From Actinomadura rayongensis (GTDB lineage Bacteria; Actinomycetota; Actinomycetes; Streptosporangiales; Streptosporangiaceae): 64,000 bases of DNA. Shown one piece after another: positions 1 through 9,012 of this stretch. The stretch covers positions 1,631,423 through 1,695,422 of the forward strand of contig NZ_WUTW01000001.1 in assembly GCF_009831215.1 (NCBI RefSeq), given 5' to 3'. The position numbers and the translations under genes are program-made. The stretch's first letter is position 1, and each line of letters begins with the position of its first letter. The notes beneath the pieces were generated by a model. That model ran no database searches and had not been told where the DNA came from. It was given only the letters and a program-made list of their open reading frames with translations.

Positions 1-128
1 AGCCGAGGTACGCGCTGTTCGGGCACGTCCACCAGCCGCTGGCCCGGCGGCGGCGGATCGGGCGGACCGAGTGCGTCAACGTCGGCCATTTCCGCGCCCG
101 CGGGATGCCGTTCGCGCTCTCGGTGTGA
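1..128 (+). CDS. Metallophosphoesterase, C-terminal fragment (5' end outside window)
   Basis: Only the last 41 residues lie in the window, ending at a TGA at 126-128. They contain GHVHQPL followed about 20 residues later by NVGHF. The GHxH plus asparagine pattern is the C-terminal metal-binding part of calcineurin-like phosphoesterases. Substrate cannot be inferred from this fragment. It is followed by 45 bases before the next gene on the same strand, so the two may be co-transcribed. Confidence 0.6.
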   Translation, partial: PRYALFGHVHQPLARRRRIGRTECVNVGHFRARGMPFALSV

Positions 129-173
129 AAGATAGGACCCCGACAGGCGACGAGGCCGGAGGGACGGCAGGCA

Positions 174-611
174 ATGGCGGAGCGGACGAAGTCCACGATC
201 CTGATCGACGCGGCGCCCGAGACGATCATGGCGGTGATCGCCGATCTCGGCGACTACCCGGCGTGGGCGAGCGGGATCCGGAGCGTCGAGATCGACGCCA
301 CCGGCGCGGACGGACGGGCCGAGCGCGCCCGGCTCACCTTCGACGGCGGACCGTTCAGCGACACGGTCGGGCTGGAGTACACCTGGGACGACGACCGGTC
401 GGTGACGTGGCGGCTGGTGGACTCGGGCACGGTCGTGACGGGCCTGCACGGCTCCTACACGCTCGTCCCTTCGGGCGGCGGAACCGAGGTCACCTACGAG
501 CTGGCGGTGGACGTCCGGGTCCCGATGATCGGCATGGTGAAGCGCAAGGGGGAGAAGCGGATCATCGACTCGGCGCTCAAGGGGCTGAAGCGCCACATCG
601 AGAGCGCATAG
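174..611 (+). CDS. SRPBCC-family (START-like / polyketide cyclase-like) protein
   Basis: The 145-residue product begins MAERTKSTILIDAAPETIMAV and has the alternating strand pattern and typical motif DLGDYPAWASGI of small SRPBCC (Bet v1-like) proteins that form a hydrophobic ligand cavity. The C-terminal helix (about residues 118-145) is the expected long closing helix. A purine-rich stretch GGAGGG lies about ten bases before the ATG. The ligand is unknown. Actinobacteria carry many such single-domain proteins with lipid-binding or cyclase-like roles; nothing here distinguishes among them. Confidence 0.85.
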   Translation: MAERTKSTILIDAAPETIMAVIADLGDYPAWASGIRSVEIDATGADGRAERARLTFDGGPFSDTVGLEYTWDDDRSVTWRLVDSGTVVTGLHGSYTLVPSGGGTEVTYELAVDVRVPMIGMVKRKGEKRIIDSALKGLKRHIESA

Positions 612-1114
612 CGCGCCGCGGGCCCGCCGCGAGTAAGAGCTTCGTTACCGGCATGGGTCGATACCGTTTCGCGGCGTCGACACGTGGAAAATGTTCTGAT
701 GACCGAGCAGCAGCCAGGCGACGTCCCCGGAGCGGCAGAGCGGCCCCTCCACGTCCTGCGGCGGCGGTGCGCGGGCGGCGCGAGCCGGCCCGGCCGTCGC
801 CGGTGACGTGCGGAGCCTGACCGCCGCGGGGGCGCCGCGCATCGCGACAGGGGCGTCCGCATGCCGATACTGCCCCGTCGCGCGCGGGGCCGCGCGGCGG
901 ACCGTCCGCGCGGTGTGCCGGTCGCGGCGAGCGGCGGCGCCGGGCGTCGCCGCCGCGTTCGAGCGGACCCGGGGCGGTCGGGCGCCCGGTCCGGCGGAGC
1001 CTTCCGCGCGGATCCGGCGGGGCGGCCCGCGCGCCGCCGCGCCCCGCGACGGCTTCCCCATGACCGGACAGTGCGCCGATCCGCTGGGGAGAACACAGTG
1101 GAGGAGGAGCGTCC
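612..1114. other. Intergenic region before glucokinase; no gene identified
   Basis: About 500 bases of very GC-rich sequence in which nearly every frame is open. The only small reading frame with a start is at 699-806 (MTEQQPGDVP...), which becomes arginine-rich and resembles nothing I know. The last 20 bases contain a strong ribosome-binding purine tract (GGAGGAGGAG, ending eight bases before the ATG at 1115). No convincing terminator or promoter could be picked out by eye. Confidence 0.4.
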
Positions 1115-2059
1115 ATGGGCCTGACGATCGGTGTCGACGTCGGCGGAACGAAGGTGGCCGCGGGAGTGGTCGACGACGACGGCGCGATTGTGGAGAAGGT
1201 GCGGCGTCCGACCCCCTCCACCGACCCGGAGGAGACCGCGCACGTCATCGCCGAGGTGGTGGACCTTCTCAAGGGCAAGTACCCGGACGTTTCGGCGGTC
1301 GGCCTCGGGACCGCGGGGTTCGTCGACGAGGACCGTTCCACGGTGCTGTTCGCGCCGAATCTCGCCTGGCGCGACGAGCCGATCAAGAAGAAGGTCGAAG
1401 GGCTCGTCGGGCTCCCGGTCGTCGTGGAGAACGACGGCAACGCCACCGCCTGGGGCGAGGCCCGCTACGGCGCCGGACGCGGCCAGGACTTCATGGTCTG
1501 CATCACGCTCGGCACCGGCATCGGCGGCGGCATCATCGTCGACGGCGAGCTGAACCGGGGCCGGTTCGGGATCGGCGCGGAGTTCGGCCACTTCCGCGTC
1601 GTGCCCGACGGGCGCCGCTGCGGCTGCGGCAACCGGGGCTGCTGGGAGCAGTACGCGAGCGGGAACGCGCTCGTCCACGAGGCCCGCGACCTCGCCCGGG
1701 TGGCGCCCGCGATGGCCGGGCGGCTGCTGGAACTCGGCGAGGGCAGCCCCGAGCGGATCCACGGCCCGCAGATCACGCAGGCGGCGCGGGAGGGCGACGC
1801 CGCCGCGCTGGAGTGCTTCAAGACCGTCGCGCAGTGGACCGGGCAGGGCCTCGCCGACCTCAGCGCGATCCTCGATCCGGGCGCGTTCGTCATCGGCGGC
1901 GGGCTGTCGGAGGCGGGGGACCTGCTGCTCGACCCCGTCCGGGACGCGTTCGGCGCGGCGCTCACCGGCCGCGGGCACCGGCCGCTGCCGGAGATCCGCA
2001 TCGCCGAACTCGGGCCCGCCGCCGGGATCGTCGGCGCGGCGGACCTGGCCCGCATCTGA
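1115..2059 (+). CDS. glk: ROK-family glucokinase
   Basis: A 314-residue protein of the ROK family, phosphorylating glucose to glucose-6-phosphate in the cytoplasm. The N-terminal phosphate-binding motif DVGGTK (about residues 8-13), the ENDGNA sugar-binding motif, the EFGH catalytic/zinc segment and the ROK cysteine motif RRCGCGNRGCWEQY are all present, and length is normal for the family. The ATG follows GGAGGAGGAG closely. In actinomycetes the corresponding glucokinase is linked to carbon catabolite control; that role is known for Streptomyces and only inferred here. The next gene starts six bases after its stop. Confidence 0.95.
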   Translation: MGLTIGVDVGGTKVAAGVVDDDGAIVEKVRRPTPSTDPEETAHVIAEVVDLLKGKYPDVSAVGLGTAGFVDEDRSTVLFAPNLAWRDEPIKKKVEGLVGLPVVVENDGNATAWGEARYGAGRGQDFMVCITLGTGIGGGIIVDGELNRGRFGIGAEFGHFRVVPDGRRCGCGNRGCWEQYASGNALVHEARDLARVAPAMAGRLLELGEGSPERIHGPQITQAAREGDAAALECFKTVAQWTGQGLADLSAILDPGAFVIGGGLSEAGDLLLDPVRDAFGAALTGRGHRPLPEIRIAELGPAAGIVGAADLARI

Positions 2060-2064
2060 CCGGC

Positions 2065-2769
2065 GTGCCGTCCGTCCGGGTCCTCGGCTACAACGTGCGG
2101 TCCCTGCGCGACGACGCCGACGCCGTCGCGCGGGTGATCCGCGCCCTGGACCCGGACGTGGCGTGCCTCCAAGAGGTTCCGCGCTTCGGCGACTGGCGGG
2201 TGCGGCGCCGCCGGCTGGCGCGCGCCTGCGGGATGCGGGTCGCCGCCGGGCGCCGCGCCTGCGGGCTCGCGGTGCTGGCGGCGCCGCGCGTCCGTCGCGT
2301 CGCGCGCGAGTTCCACCTGCTGACGCGCGTCCCGGGGCTGCACCGGCGCGGGCTGGCCGTCGCGGTGCTGGAGGTGGACGGCGCGCGGTTCGCCGCCGCG
2401 AGCACCCATCTCGACCTGCGGCCGGAACCGCGGCTCGCGCACGTCCGGGAGGTGCTCCGGCTGCTGGACCGGGCGGCGGACGTCCACCACGCGCCCGTCG
2501 TGCTGTCCGGGGACGTCAACGAGGAGCCCGGCGGACCGTCCTGGACGCTGCTGAGCGCGGACCTGCGCGACGCGCACGCCGTCGCCCCGGCGGGGGAGAG
2601 CGCGACGTTCCCGGCGCGCGACCCGCACCGGCGCATCGACGGGATCTTCGCCGCCGCGCCGTTCGGGATCACCGGCTGCGGCGTCCCCGGCGACCCGGCG
2701 CTCGCGCGCGACTACCCGCGCGCGACCGACCACCGGCCGGTTCTGGCCGACCTCACGCTCCCCGGTTAG
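2065..2769 (+). CDS. Endonuclease/exonuclease/phosphatase (EEP) family protein
   Basis: The 234-residue product, with GTG start just after the glucokinase stop, begins VPSVRVLGYNVRSL and carries the EEP-fold hallmarks in order: the N-terminal YNVRSL strand, CLQEV with the metal-binding glutamate, STHLDL, SGDVNEEP (the GDxN motif) and TDHRPVLADL at the end (the DH pair). This predicts a magnesium-dependent phosphodiesterase or phosphatase, but nucleic acid, lipid or small-molecule substrates cannot be separated by sequence. It probably shares a transcript with the glucokinase. It ends convergently with the next gene, overlapping it by four bases. Confidence 0.85.
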   Translation: MPSVRVLGYNVRSLRDDADAVARVIRALDPDVACLQEVPRFGDWRVRRRRLARACGMRVAAGRRACGLAVLAAPRVRRVAREFHLLTRVPGLHRRGLAVAVLEVDGARFAAASTHLDLRPEPRLAHVREVLRLLDRAADVHHAPVVLSGDVNEEPGGPSWTLLSADLRDAHAVAPAGESATFPARDPHRRIDGIFAAAPFGITGCGVPGDPALARDYPRATDHRPVLADLTLPG

Positions 2770-3599
2770 ACGACGGCGCCGCCGTCGGGGTCGCGGGGCT
2801 CGTCGCCCATCCGCAGCACGAGCGTCACGAACCCGCCGATGAACGCGGCCACCGCGAGGAACGCCGCCCAGCCCGGGACCTCCCAGTCCAGCAGGACGGT
2901 CACCAGCAGGTACAGCGGGCCGCCGACGAGCGCGATCCACGCGCCCTTGGTCACCGGGTCGGCCTGCGGCAGCGGCGCCGGGGGCGGCGGGACGTAGTGG
3001 CCCTCGTCGTCGGCGGGCGGGAACTCGTCCTCGTCCTCGTCGGCGGGATCGAGCACGCGGGCGCGCGGGAGGCGGCCCGCGCGGTCGTCGCCGGGCGGGC
3101 CGGACGGCTCGCGCAGGTTCTCCTCGTCCGGCCACGGCACCCGCTCGCCCTCGGGCACCTCGGCGTCGAAGCCCGCGACGATCTCGGCCCAGATGGCGTC
3201 CTCGTCGCGGACGGCCGCGCCGCCCTCGGGCTCGGTCTTCGGATCGGGCGCGGGCTCGGGCGCGGCGGGCAGCGCCCCCGCCGGCTCGGGCGGCTCGCCA
3301 CCGCCCGCGTCGCGCAGCCGGGTCAGATGGACGCGCAGGACGCCCTCGGCCGTCGGCTTCATCGCGACGTCTACGAACAGCCGGTCCAGCGGTTCGCCGT
3401 CGCCGGGCTCGGGGGCGTCCGGCGCGACGTCCGGCAGGGCGCCGAGCGCCGCGTCCGGGTCGCCCGCGCCGCCGCCCGTCGCGTACGCCGCCACGCCCGC
3501 GTCGCGCAGCGCCGTCAGCATCGCGTCGGCCAGGTGCGGCGCGAGATCGACGAGCGGCGCGTAGGCGTCCGCGGTAAGTCCGTTGCCTCGGCGATTCAC
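2766..3599 (-). CDS. Hypothetical acidic protein with two C-terminal membrane segments
   Basis: A 277-residue protein from a GTG at 3599 preceded by GGAGGAA at good spacing. The first about 80 residues look globular (VNRRGNGLTADAYAPLVDLAPHLADAML, a possible regulatory or sensor region). A long acidic, proline-rich low-complexity middle follows, then two hydrophobic segments near the C-terminus (ALVGGPLYLLVTVLL and AAFLAVAAFIGGFVTLVL). The topology suggests a cytosolic domain tethered to the membrane by its C-terminus. I do not recognise a named family. It is transcribed away from the acyltransferase and convergently with the EEP gene. Confidence 0.8.
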   Translation of the reverse strand: MNRRGNGLTADAYAPLVDLAPHLADAMLTALRDAGVAAYATGGGAGDPDAALGALPDVAPDAPEPGDGEPLDRLFVDVAMKPTAEGVLRVHLTRLRDAGGGEPPEPAGALPAAPEPAPDPKTEPEGGAAVRDEDAIWAEIVAGFDAEVPEGERVPWPDEENLREPSGPPGDDRAGRLPRARVLDPADEDEDEFPPADDEGHYVPPPPAPLPQADPVTKGAWIALVGGPLYLLVTVLLDWEVPGWAAFLAVAAFIGGFVTLVLRMGDEPRDPDGGAVV

Positions 3600-3953
3600 G
3601 GGGCCGGTTCCTCCGTCGATTCCGCGGCGACCGCCAGCACCGGCATGGTTCGGCCCTCCGCTCCGCACAGAAAAGATGAGTCCCACGGTATGCGCTGAGC
3701 CGCCGGGGACAACCCCCCGGGGCGACGAACGCACGGCCGCGTCCTCTCCGAGCCTACGTTCCCGCGCGGCCCGCCGGGACGGCGAACGCCGCGCGCCTCG
3801 GTGCGCGCCTTGGTGAGCGCCTTGGTGAGCGCTCGGGCGGAGGCCGTTGGGAGCGCGCGGACGGGGATGGGAAGATGTCCCGCAACCCCCTGGCGCGCGG
3901 GGGGCCGTGACGGTGTGCGCCGCGACCCCGGGCGGACGGAGGAAGGTGTCGGA
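3600..3953. other. Divergent intergenic region with short tandem repeat
   Basis: This spacer separates two divergent genes and should hold both promoters. Direct inspection shows a 12-base unit, GCGCCTTGGTGA, repeated in tandem at 3805-3828, with degenerate partial copies on both sides. No protein gene is supported here. No clear -10/-35 pair was identified. Confidence 0.4.
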
Positions 3954-4670
3954 ATGCTGTGGTTCTGGATCCTGCTGAGGATCGTCCTGTCGCCGATCCT
4001 GTACGTCGTGTGGCGGCCGAGGAACGCCGGCGTCGGCAACGTTCCGAAGCGCGGCCCGGCGCTGCTGGTGAGCAACCACCTGTCGTTCGCCGACCACTTC
4101 TTCGGCCCGCTCCCGGTGATGCGCCGGATCTTCTTCATCGGCAAGGCGGACTACTTCACGGGGAAGGGCGTGAAGGGCCTGTTCAGCAAGGCGTTCTTCA
4201 CCGGCGTCGGCGTCGTCCCGGTGGACCGGACGGGCGGCAGCGCCGCCGAGGCCGCGCTCGACACGGGCCTGCGGATCCTGCGCGAGGGCAAGCTGCTCGG
4301 CATCTACCCCGAGGGCACGCGCGCCCCCGACAACCGGCTGTACCGGGGCAAGACGGGCGTGGCGCGGCTGGCGCTGAAGTCGCGGGTGCCGGTCGTCCCG
4401 ATGGCGATGATCAACACGTTCGAGCTGATGCCGCCCGGCAGCCGCGCGCCGAAGGTGGGCGTGCGGCCGGGCGTCCGGTTCGGGAAGCCGCTGGACTTCT
4501 CGCGGTACTACGGCCAGGAGGACGACCGCGAGGTCCTGCGCAAGATCACCGACGAGATCATGCAGGCGATCCGCGCGCTGTCGGGCCAGGAGTACGTCGA
4601 CCGGTACGCGGCGGAGGTCAAGGCGGAACTGGAGGGCCGGACGCCGCGCCCCTCCGATGACGACGACTGA
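3954..4670 (+). CDS. 1-acyl-sn-glycerol-3-phosphate acyltransferase (PlsC-like)
   Basis: A 238-residue membrane-associated acyltransferase, predicted to acylate lysophosphatidic acid or a related lysolipid in phospholipid synthesis. It shows the NHX4D catalytic motif (NHLSFAD, about residues 42-48) and the EGTR motif (YPEGTRAPD). The N-terminus MLWFWILLRIVLSPILYVVW is a hydrophobic anchor. The ATG at 3954 sits nine bases after GGAGGAA, which decides the start over upstream in-frame codons. The last 14 bases overlap the histidine kinase gene, suggesting translational coupling. Confidence 0.92.
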   Translation: MLWFWILLRIVLSPILYVVWRPRNAGVGNVPKRGPALLVSNHLSFADHFFGPLPVMRRIFFIGKADYFTGKGVKGLFSKAFFTGVGVVPVDRTGGSAAEAALDTGLRILREGKLLGIYPEGTRAPDNRLYRGKTGVARLALKSRVPVVPMAMINTFELMPPGSRAPKVGVRPGVRFGKPLDFSRYYGQEDDREVLRKITDEIMQAIRALSGQEYVDRYAAEVKAELEGRTPRPSDDDD

Positions 4671-5835
4671 CGCCCGCGCGCCGGGCGGGCTGGAGTCCGC
4701 GCTGTGGCGGGCCGTGGCGGTGTACCGGTGGCTGGCGCTGGCGTACGCCGCCGTGATGATCGTCCGCAACCACGGCGAGTACGCGCGTCCGGCGGGCGGC
4801 TGGGCCGCGCTCGCGGTCATGGCCGTCTGGACGGCCGCCGCGACCGCCCTGTTCGCCGACGCGCGGCGGCGCGGCCCGGCGCTGCTCGCCGCCGACATGG
4901 CCGTCGCGCTCGGCTGCCTGCTGGCCACCGCCTATGTCGAGACGCCCGAAGGGATCGCCGCCGGACGGCCCACCCTCCCGGTCTCCTGGGTCGCCGCCGC
5001 CGTGCTGGCCTGGGCCGTGCACGGCGGACGGCGGTGGGGCGTCGCGGGCGCCGGGGTCCTCGCCGCCGGGAACGCGCTGCTGCACGTCCTCGCAGGGTCC
5101 GACGGCACGCACGGGACCGCGATGTTCAACGGGATCGTGCTGCTGTTCCTCGCCGGGCTGGTCGTCGGGCACGTCGTCCGGCTCGCCCGCGAGGCCGAGG
5201 CGCGCCTCGCCCGCGCCGTCGAGCTGGAGGCGGCCACCCGCGAGCGGGAACGGCTCGCGCGCGGCATCCACGACTCGGTGCTCCAGGTTCTCGCGATGGT
5301 CCGCCGCCGGGGCGCCGAACTCGGCGGGGAGGCCGCCGGGCTCGGCCGGCTCGCCGGGGAGCAGGAGGCCGCGCTGCGCGCCCTCATCGGCGCCGCCGCG
5401 CCCGCGCCGCCCGCCGGGACCGCCGACCTCGGCGCGCTGCTCGCCGCGCACGGCTCGACGACCGTGTCCGTCGCGGCGCCCGCCACGCCCGTCCCGCTGC
5501 CCGCCGCCGTCGCCCGCGAGATCGACGCGGCCGTCGCCGCCGCGCTCGACAACGTCGCCCGGCACTGCGGGCCGTCCGCGCCCGCGTGGGTGCTGCTGGA
5601 GGACGACCCGGACGCCGTCGTCGTCAGCGTCCGCGACGACGGCCCCGGCATCGAGCCCGGTCGCCTCGCCGCCGCGCAGGAGGCCGGACGGCTCGGCGTC
5701 GCCCAGTCGATCGTCGGCCGCGTCCGGGACCTCGGCGGCACGGTCGAGATCGCGTCGGCGCCCGGCGCCGGGACGGAGATCGAGATCAGCGTGCCCCGGC
5801 ATGGACGCGATCTCGCCCGTAAGGTGGGGCCGTGA
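4657..5835 (+). CDS. Sensor histidine kinase, NarL/MacS-type (HisKA_3)
   Basis: A 392-residue integral membrane kinase. About five hydrophobic segments occupy residues 20-175, followed by a coiled linker, the dimerisation/phosphoacceptor helix with ERERLARGIHDSVLQVL (His205) and a HATPase_c domain (DDGPGIEPG, then GLG-like EAGRLGVAQSIVGRV, then GTEIEISVP). The architecture with a hydrophobic N-terminal sensor resembles the MacS/DUF5931 kinases of actinobacteria. It overlaps the acyltransferase upstream by 14 bases and the response regulator downstream by four (GTGA), so the three probably form one operon. The signal is unknown; membrane lipid or envelope state is a guess from the neighbour. 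Confidence 0.92.
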   Translation: MTTTDARAPGGLESALWRAVAVYRWLALAYAAVMIVRNHGEYARPAGGWAALAVMAVWTAAATALFADARRRGPALLAADMAVALGCLLATAYVETPEGIAAGRPTLPVSWVAAAVLAWAVHGGRRWGVAGAGVLAAGNALLHVLAGSDGTHGTAMFNGIVLLFLAGLVVGHVVRLAREAEARLARAVELEAATRERERLARGIHDSVLQVLAMVRRRGAELGGEAAGLGRLAGEQEAALRALIGAAAPAPPAGTADLGALLAAHGSTTVSVAAPATPVPLPAAVAREIDAAVAAALDNVARHCGPSAPAWVLLEDDPDAVVVSVRDDGPGIEPGRLAAAQEAGRLGVAQSIVGRVRDLGGTVEIASAPGAGTEIEISVPRHGRDLARKVGP

Positions 5836-6503
5836 CCGATTTGCCCCCCGGCCCGCTGCGCGTCATGGTCGTGGACGACCACCCGATGTGGCGCGACGCC
5901 GTCGCCCGCGACCTGGCCGAGGCCGGGCACGAGATCGCCGCGACGGCGGGGGAGGGCCGCGCGGCCGTCCGGATCGCCGCCGCCGCCCGGCCCGACGTCG
6001 CCGTCGTGGACCTCCAGCTCCCCGACATCAGCGGCGTCGAGGTCACGCGCCACCTGGCCGCCGCCGACCCGCCCGTCCGGGTGCTCGTGCTGTCGGCGAG
6101 CGGCGAGCAGCAGGACGTCCTGGACGCCGTCAAGGCGGGCGCCACCGGCTACCTGCTGAAGTCGGCGGGCCGCGACGAGTTCCTGGACGCCGTCCGCCGC
6201 ACCGCCGCCGGCGACGCCGTGTTCACCCCCGGGCTCGCCGGGCTCGTCCTCGGCGAGTACCGCCGCCTGGCCGCCGCGCCCGCCGGGCCGGACGCCGACA
6301 CGCCGCGCCTCACCGACCGCGAGACCGAGGTGCTGCGGCTCGTCGCCAAGGGGCTGAGCTACAAGCAGATCGCGGCGCGGCTCGTCCTGTCGCACCGGAC
6401 GGTCCAGAACCACGTCCAGAACACGCTGCGCAAGCTCCAGCTCCACAACCGGGTCGAGCTGGTGCGGTACGCCATCGAACGCGGCCTCGACCAGGACGGC
6501 TGA
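5832..6503 (+). CDS. LuxR-family response regulator (NarL type)
   Basis: A 223-residue regulator with an N-terminal receiver domain (VMVVDDHPMW acidic pocket, phosphoacceptor Asp60 in VVDLQLPD, conserved lysine in YLLKSAG) and a C-terminal LuxR helix-turn-helix (LTDRETEVLRLVAKGLSYKQ, then LVLSHRTVQNHVQNTLRKL). GTG start overlaps the kinase stop codon. It is the cognate partner of the upstream kinase by position and type. Targets are unknown. Confidence 0.95.
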   Translation: MTDLPPGPLRVMVVDDHPMWRDAVARDLAEAGHEIAATAGEGRAAVRIAAAARPDVAVVDLQLPDISGVEVTRHLAAADPPVRVLVLSASGEQQDVLDAVKAGATGYLLKSAGRDEFLDAVRRTAAGDAVFTPGLAGLVLGEYRRLAAAPAGPDADTPRLTDRETEVLRLVAKGLSYKQIAARLVLSHRTVQNHVQNTLRKLQLHNRVELVRYAIERGLDQDG

Positions 6504-6606
6504 TCCGGCTTCCTACCGGCTCGTACTCCCTTCCCTTCCCTCGTTCACGCACTATCGTCCAGACGAGGGGCTGTGTGACGGGCACCACTTTCGAGGAGGG
6601 AGCACG

Positions 6607-7653
6607 GTGGCTGGAGAGGGAGAGGGCATGCGCGTCGGAGTGCTGACGGGGGGCGGGGACTGCCCCGGCCTGAACGCCGTCATCCGCGCCGTCGTGCGCA
6701 AGGGCGTCCAGGTCTTCGGATACGAGTTCGTCGGCTTCCGGTCCGGCTGGCGCGGCCCGCTGGAGGGCGACACGATCGCGCTCGACGTGCCGGCCGTGCG
6801 CGGGATCCTGCCGCGCGGTGGAACGATCCTCGGCTCGTCCCGCACCAACCCGGTCAAGGTGGAGGGCGGCATCGAGCGGATCAAGGACAACCTCGCCGGG
6901 CTCGGCGTGGACGCCCTGATCGCGATCGGCGGCGAGGACACCCTCGGCGTGGCCCAGCACCTGCACGAGAACGGCGTCCAGGTCGTGGGCGTCCCGAAGA
7001 CCATCGACAACGACCTCAACGCCACCGACTACACGTTCGGCTTCGACACGGCCGTCAACATCGCCACCGAGGCCATCGACCGGCTCCACACCACCGCCGA
7101 GAGCCACCACCGCGCGCTGATCTGCGAGGTCATGGGCCGGCACGCGGGCTGGATCGCGCTGCACGCCGGGATGGCGGCGGGCGCGAACGTCATCCTCATC
7201 CCCGAGCGGCCGTTCGACATCGAGCAGGTCGTCGAGTACGTCGAGAGCCGGTTCCGCACCCGGTACGCGCCGATCATCGTCGTGTCCGAGGGCGCGCACC
7301 CGATCGACGGGCAGATGCAGATCCAGACCGGCGAGCTGGACGCGTTCGGGCACGTCCGGCTCGGCGGGATCGGGCAGCGCCTCGCCGACGAGATCGAGAA
7401 GCGCACCGGCAAGGAGGCCCGCGCGACCGTGCTCGGGCACATCCAGCGCGGCGGGACGCCGAGCGCGTTCGACCGCGTCCTCGCCACCCGGTTCGGGCTG
7501 TCGGCGATCGACGCCGTCCGCGAGGGCGCGTTCGGGACGATGGTCGCGCTGCGCGGCACCGACATCGTCCGGGTCGGGCTGGAGGAGGCGGTGAAGGAGC
7601 TGAAGACCGTCCCGCCGGAGCGGTACGCCGAGTCCGAGGTGTTCTTCGGCTGA
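6607..7653 (+). CDS. pfkA: 6-phosphofructokinase with PPi-type active-site residues
   Basis: A 348-residue PFK that phosphorylates fructose-6-phosphate in glycolysis. Visible motifs are GGGDCPGLNAVIRA (phosphate loop), GGEDTLGVA, PKTIDNDLN (catalytic TIDND), MGRHAGW and the HIQRGG near the end. At the two donor-selecting positions it has Asp111 (in GGEDT) and Lys131 (in PKTIDND). This D/K pair is the known signature of pyrophosphate-dependent enzymes such as that of Amycolatopsis methanolica, whereas ATP enzymes have Gly at the first position. I infer PPi dependence. GTG start at 6607 follows GAGGAGGG; an internal ATG at 6628 is the alternative. Confidence 0.92.
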   Translation: MAGEGEGMRVGVLTGGGDCPGLNAVIRAVVRKGVQVFGYEFVGFRSGWRGPLEGDTIALDVPAVRGILPRGGTILGSSRTNPVKVEGGIERIKDNLAGLGVDALIAIGGEDTLGVAQHLHENGVQVVGVPKTIDNDLNATDYTFGFDTAVNIATEAIDRLHTTAESHHRALICEVMGRHAGWIALHAGMAAGANVILIPERPFDIEQVVEYVESRFRTRYAPIIVVSEGAHPIDGQMQIQTGELDAFGHVRLGGIGQRLADEIEKRTGKEARATVLGHIQRGGTPSAFDRVLATRFGLSAIDAVREGAFGTMVALRGTDIVRVGLEEAVKELKTVPPERYAESEVFFG

Positions 7654-7661
7654 GCGGCGGG

Positions 7662-7690
7662 TCCCCGCCGGGCCGCGCGCCCGGCGGGGA
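7662..7690 (+). terminator. Rho-independent-type hairpin after pfkA
   Basis: An 11-bp perfect stem (TCCCCGCCGGG / CCCGGCGGGGA) with a seven-base loop begins eight bases after the pfkA stop. There is no U tract, which is common for actinobacterial terminators. Confidence 0.6.
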
Positions 7691-7773
7691 ACATCCGCGC
7701 CGGTCGCGGCATTGGGGGAAGTGGGCCACACTGGACCCCTGCCCCCTTTCCGGTCCCGCTGGAGGATTTCCCC

Positions 7774-9012
7774 ATGACGACGCTCGACACGGCGCCCGCC
7801 GACGCGGTGCGGGAGAACGCGCCGGTCGACGGTGAGCCGTGCGTCCTGATCAAGCTCGGTGAGGTCGTCCTCAAGGGCAAGAACCGCGAGCTGTTCGAGC
7901 GGCGCCTCGCCGACAACGTCCGCGCCGCCGTGCGGCCGATCGCCCGGGTGGACGTGATCCGCAGGCACGGCGTGTTCATCGTCCGCACCAAGGACGCCGA
8001 CGTCGCCACCGTGGACCGGCTCGCCGCCCGCATCAGCGACGTGATGGGAATCGTCTGGGCCCATCGCGCCTGGCGTGTCGGCAAGGACGTCGCGAGCGTC
8101 GAGCGCGCCGCGCTGGAGCTGATGGACGGCCTGACCGGCTCGTTCGCCGTCCGGTCGCGGCGGCGCGACAAGCGGTTCCCGATGACGTCCACCGAGCTGG
8201 ACCGCCACGTCGGCGGGCGGATCGCCGACGCCTACGGCCAGCCCGTCCGGCTCAAGAACCCCGACCACACGCTGTCCATCGAGGTCGACCGGGACGAGGT
8301 GTTCGTCTTCTCCGGCGGGCTGCCCGGCCAGGGCGGGCTGCCGGTGGGCATGAGCGGGCGCGCGCTCGTCCTCATGTCCGGCGGCATCGACTCGCCGGTC
8401 GCCGCCTACCGGATGATGCGGCGCGGCCTGCGCGTCGACTACCTGCACTTCTCCGGGATGCCGTTCACCGGCCCCGAGTCGATCTACAAGGCGTACGCGC
8501 TGGTCCGCGAGCTGGACAAGTTCCAGGGCGGGTCGCGGCTGTTCGTCGTGCCGTTCGGCAAGGCGCAGCAGCAGATCAAGTCGTCCGGCGCGGACCGGCT
8601 CGCGGTGATCGCGCAGCGGCGGCTGATGCTGCGCACCGGCGAACTGCTCGCCCGGCGGCTCGGCGGCGGCGCGCTGATCACCGGGGACGCGCTCGGCCAG
8701 GTGTCCAGCCAGACGCTCGCCAACATCACCGCGCTGGACGACGCCGTGGAGCTGCCGATCCTGCGCCCGCTCGTCGGCATGGACAAGATCGAGATCATCG
8801 AGCAGGCGCGGCGGGTCCGCACCCTGGAGATCTCCGAGCTGCCCGACGAGGACTGCTGCACGATGCTCGCGCCGCGCCGCGCCGAGACCCGCGCCAAGAT
8901 CGACGACCTGCGCCAGATCGAGAAGCGCCTGGACGTCGGCGAACTCGCCGAGCAGCTCGCCGCGTCGGTGCAGGAGCACCGGCCGGTCTACGGCGACGCG
9001 GGCGCCGCTTAA
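7774..9012 (+). CDS. thiI: tRNA 4-thiouridine synthase ThiI (short form, no rhodanese domain)
   Basis: A 412-residue protein with the N-terminal ferredoxin-like region and THUMP domain (about 20-190), then the PP-loop ATP pyrophosphatase domain with SGGIDSPVAAY (about residues 207-217). ThiI makes 4-thiouridine in tRNA and, in some bacteria, supplies sulfur for thiazole. The C-terminal rhodanese domain of the E. coli enzyme is absent, as in many Gram-positives; the DEDCCTML motif carries two cysteines instead. ATG follows GGAGGATTTCCCC. It overlaps convergently by four bases with the next gene. Thiamine genes lie about 10 kb away. Confidence 0.93.
   Translation: MTTLDTAPADAVRENAPVDGEPCVLIKLGEVVLKGKNRELFERRLADNVRAAVRPIARVDVIRRHGVFIVRTKDADVATVDRLAARISDVMGIVWAHRAWRVGKDVASVERAALELMDGLTGSFAVRSRRRDKRFPMTSTELDRHVGGRIADAYGQPVRLKNPDHTLSIEVDRDEVFVFSGGLPGQGGLPVGMSGRALVLMSGGIDSPVAAYRMMRRGLRVDYLHFSGMPFTGPESIYKAYALVRELDKFQGGSRLFVVPFGKAQQQIKSSGADRLAVIAQRRLMLRTGELLARRLGGGALITGDALGQVSSQTLANITALDDAVELPILRPLVGMDKIEIIEQARRVRTLEISELPDEDCCTMLAPRRAETRAKIDDLRQIEKRLDVGELAEQLAASVQEHRPVYGDAGAA

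Noticed and set aside
699..806. Small frame MTEQQPGDVPG... before glucokinase
   Set aside because: No ribosome-binding site, rapidly becomes Arg-rich low complexity, no recognisable relative.
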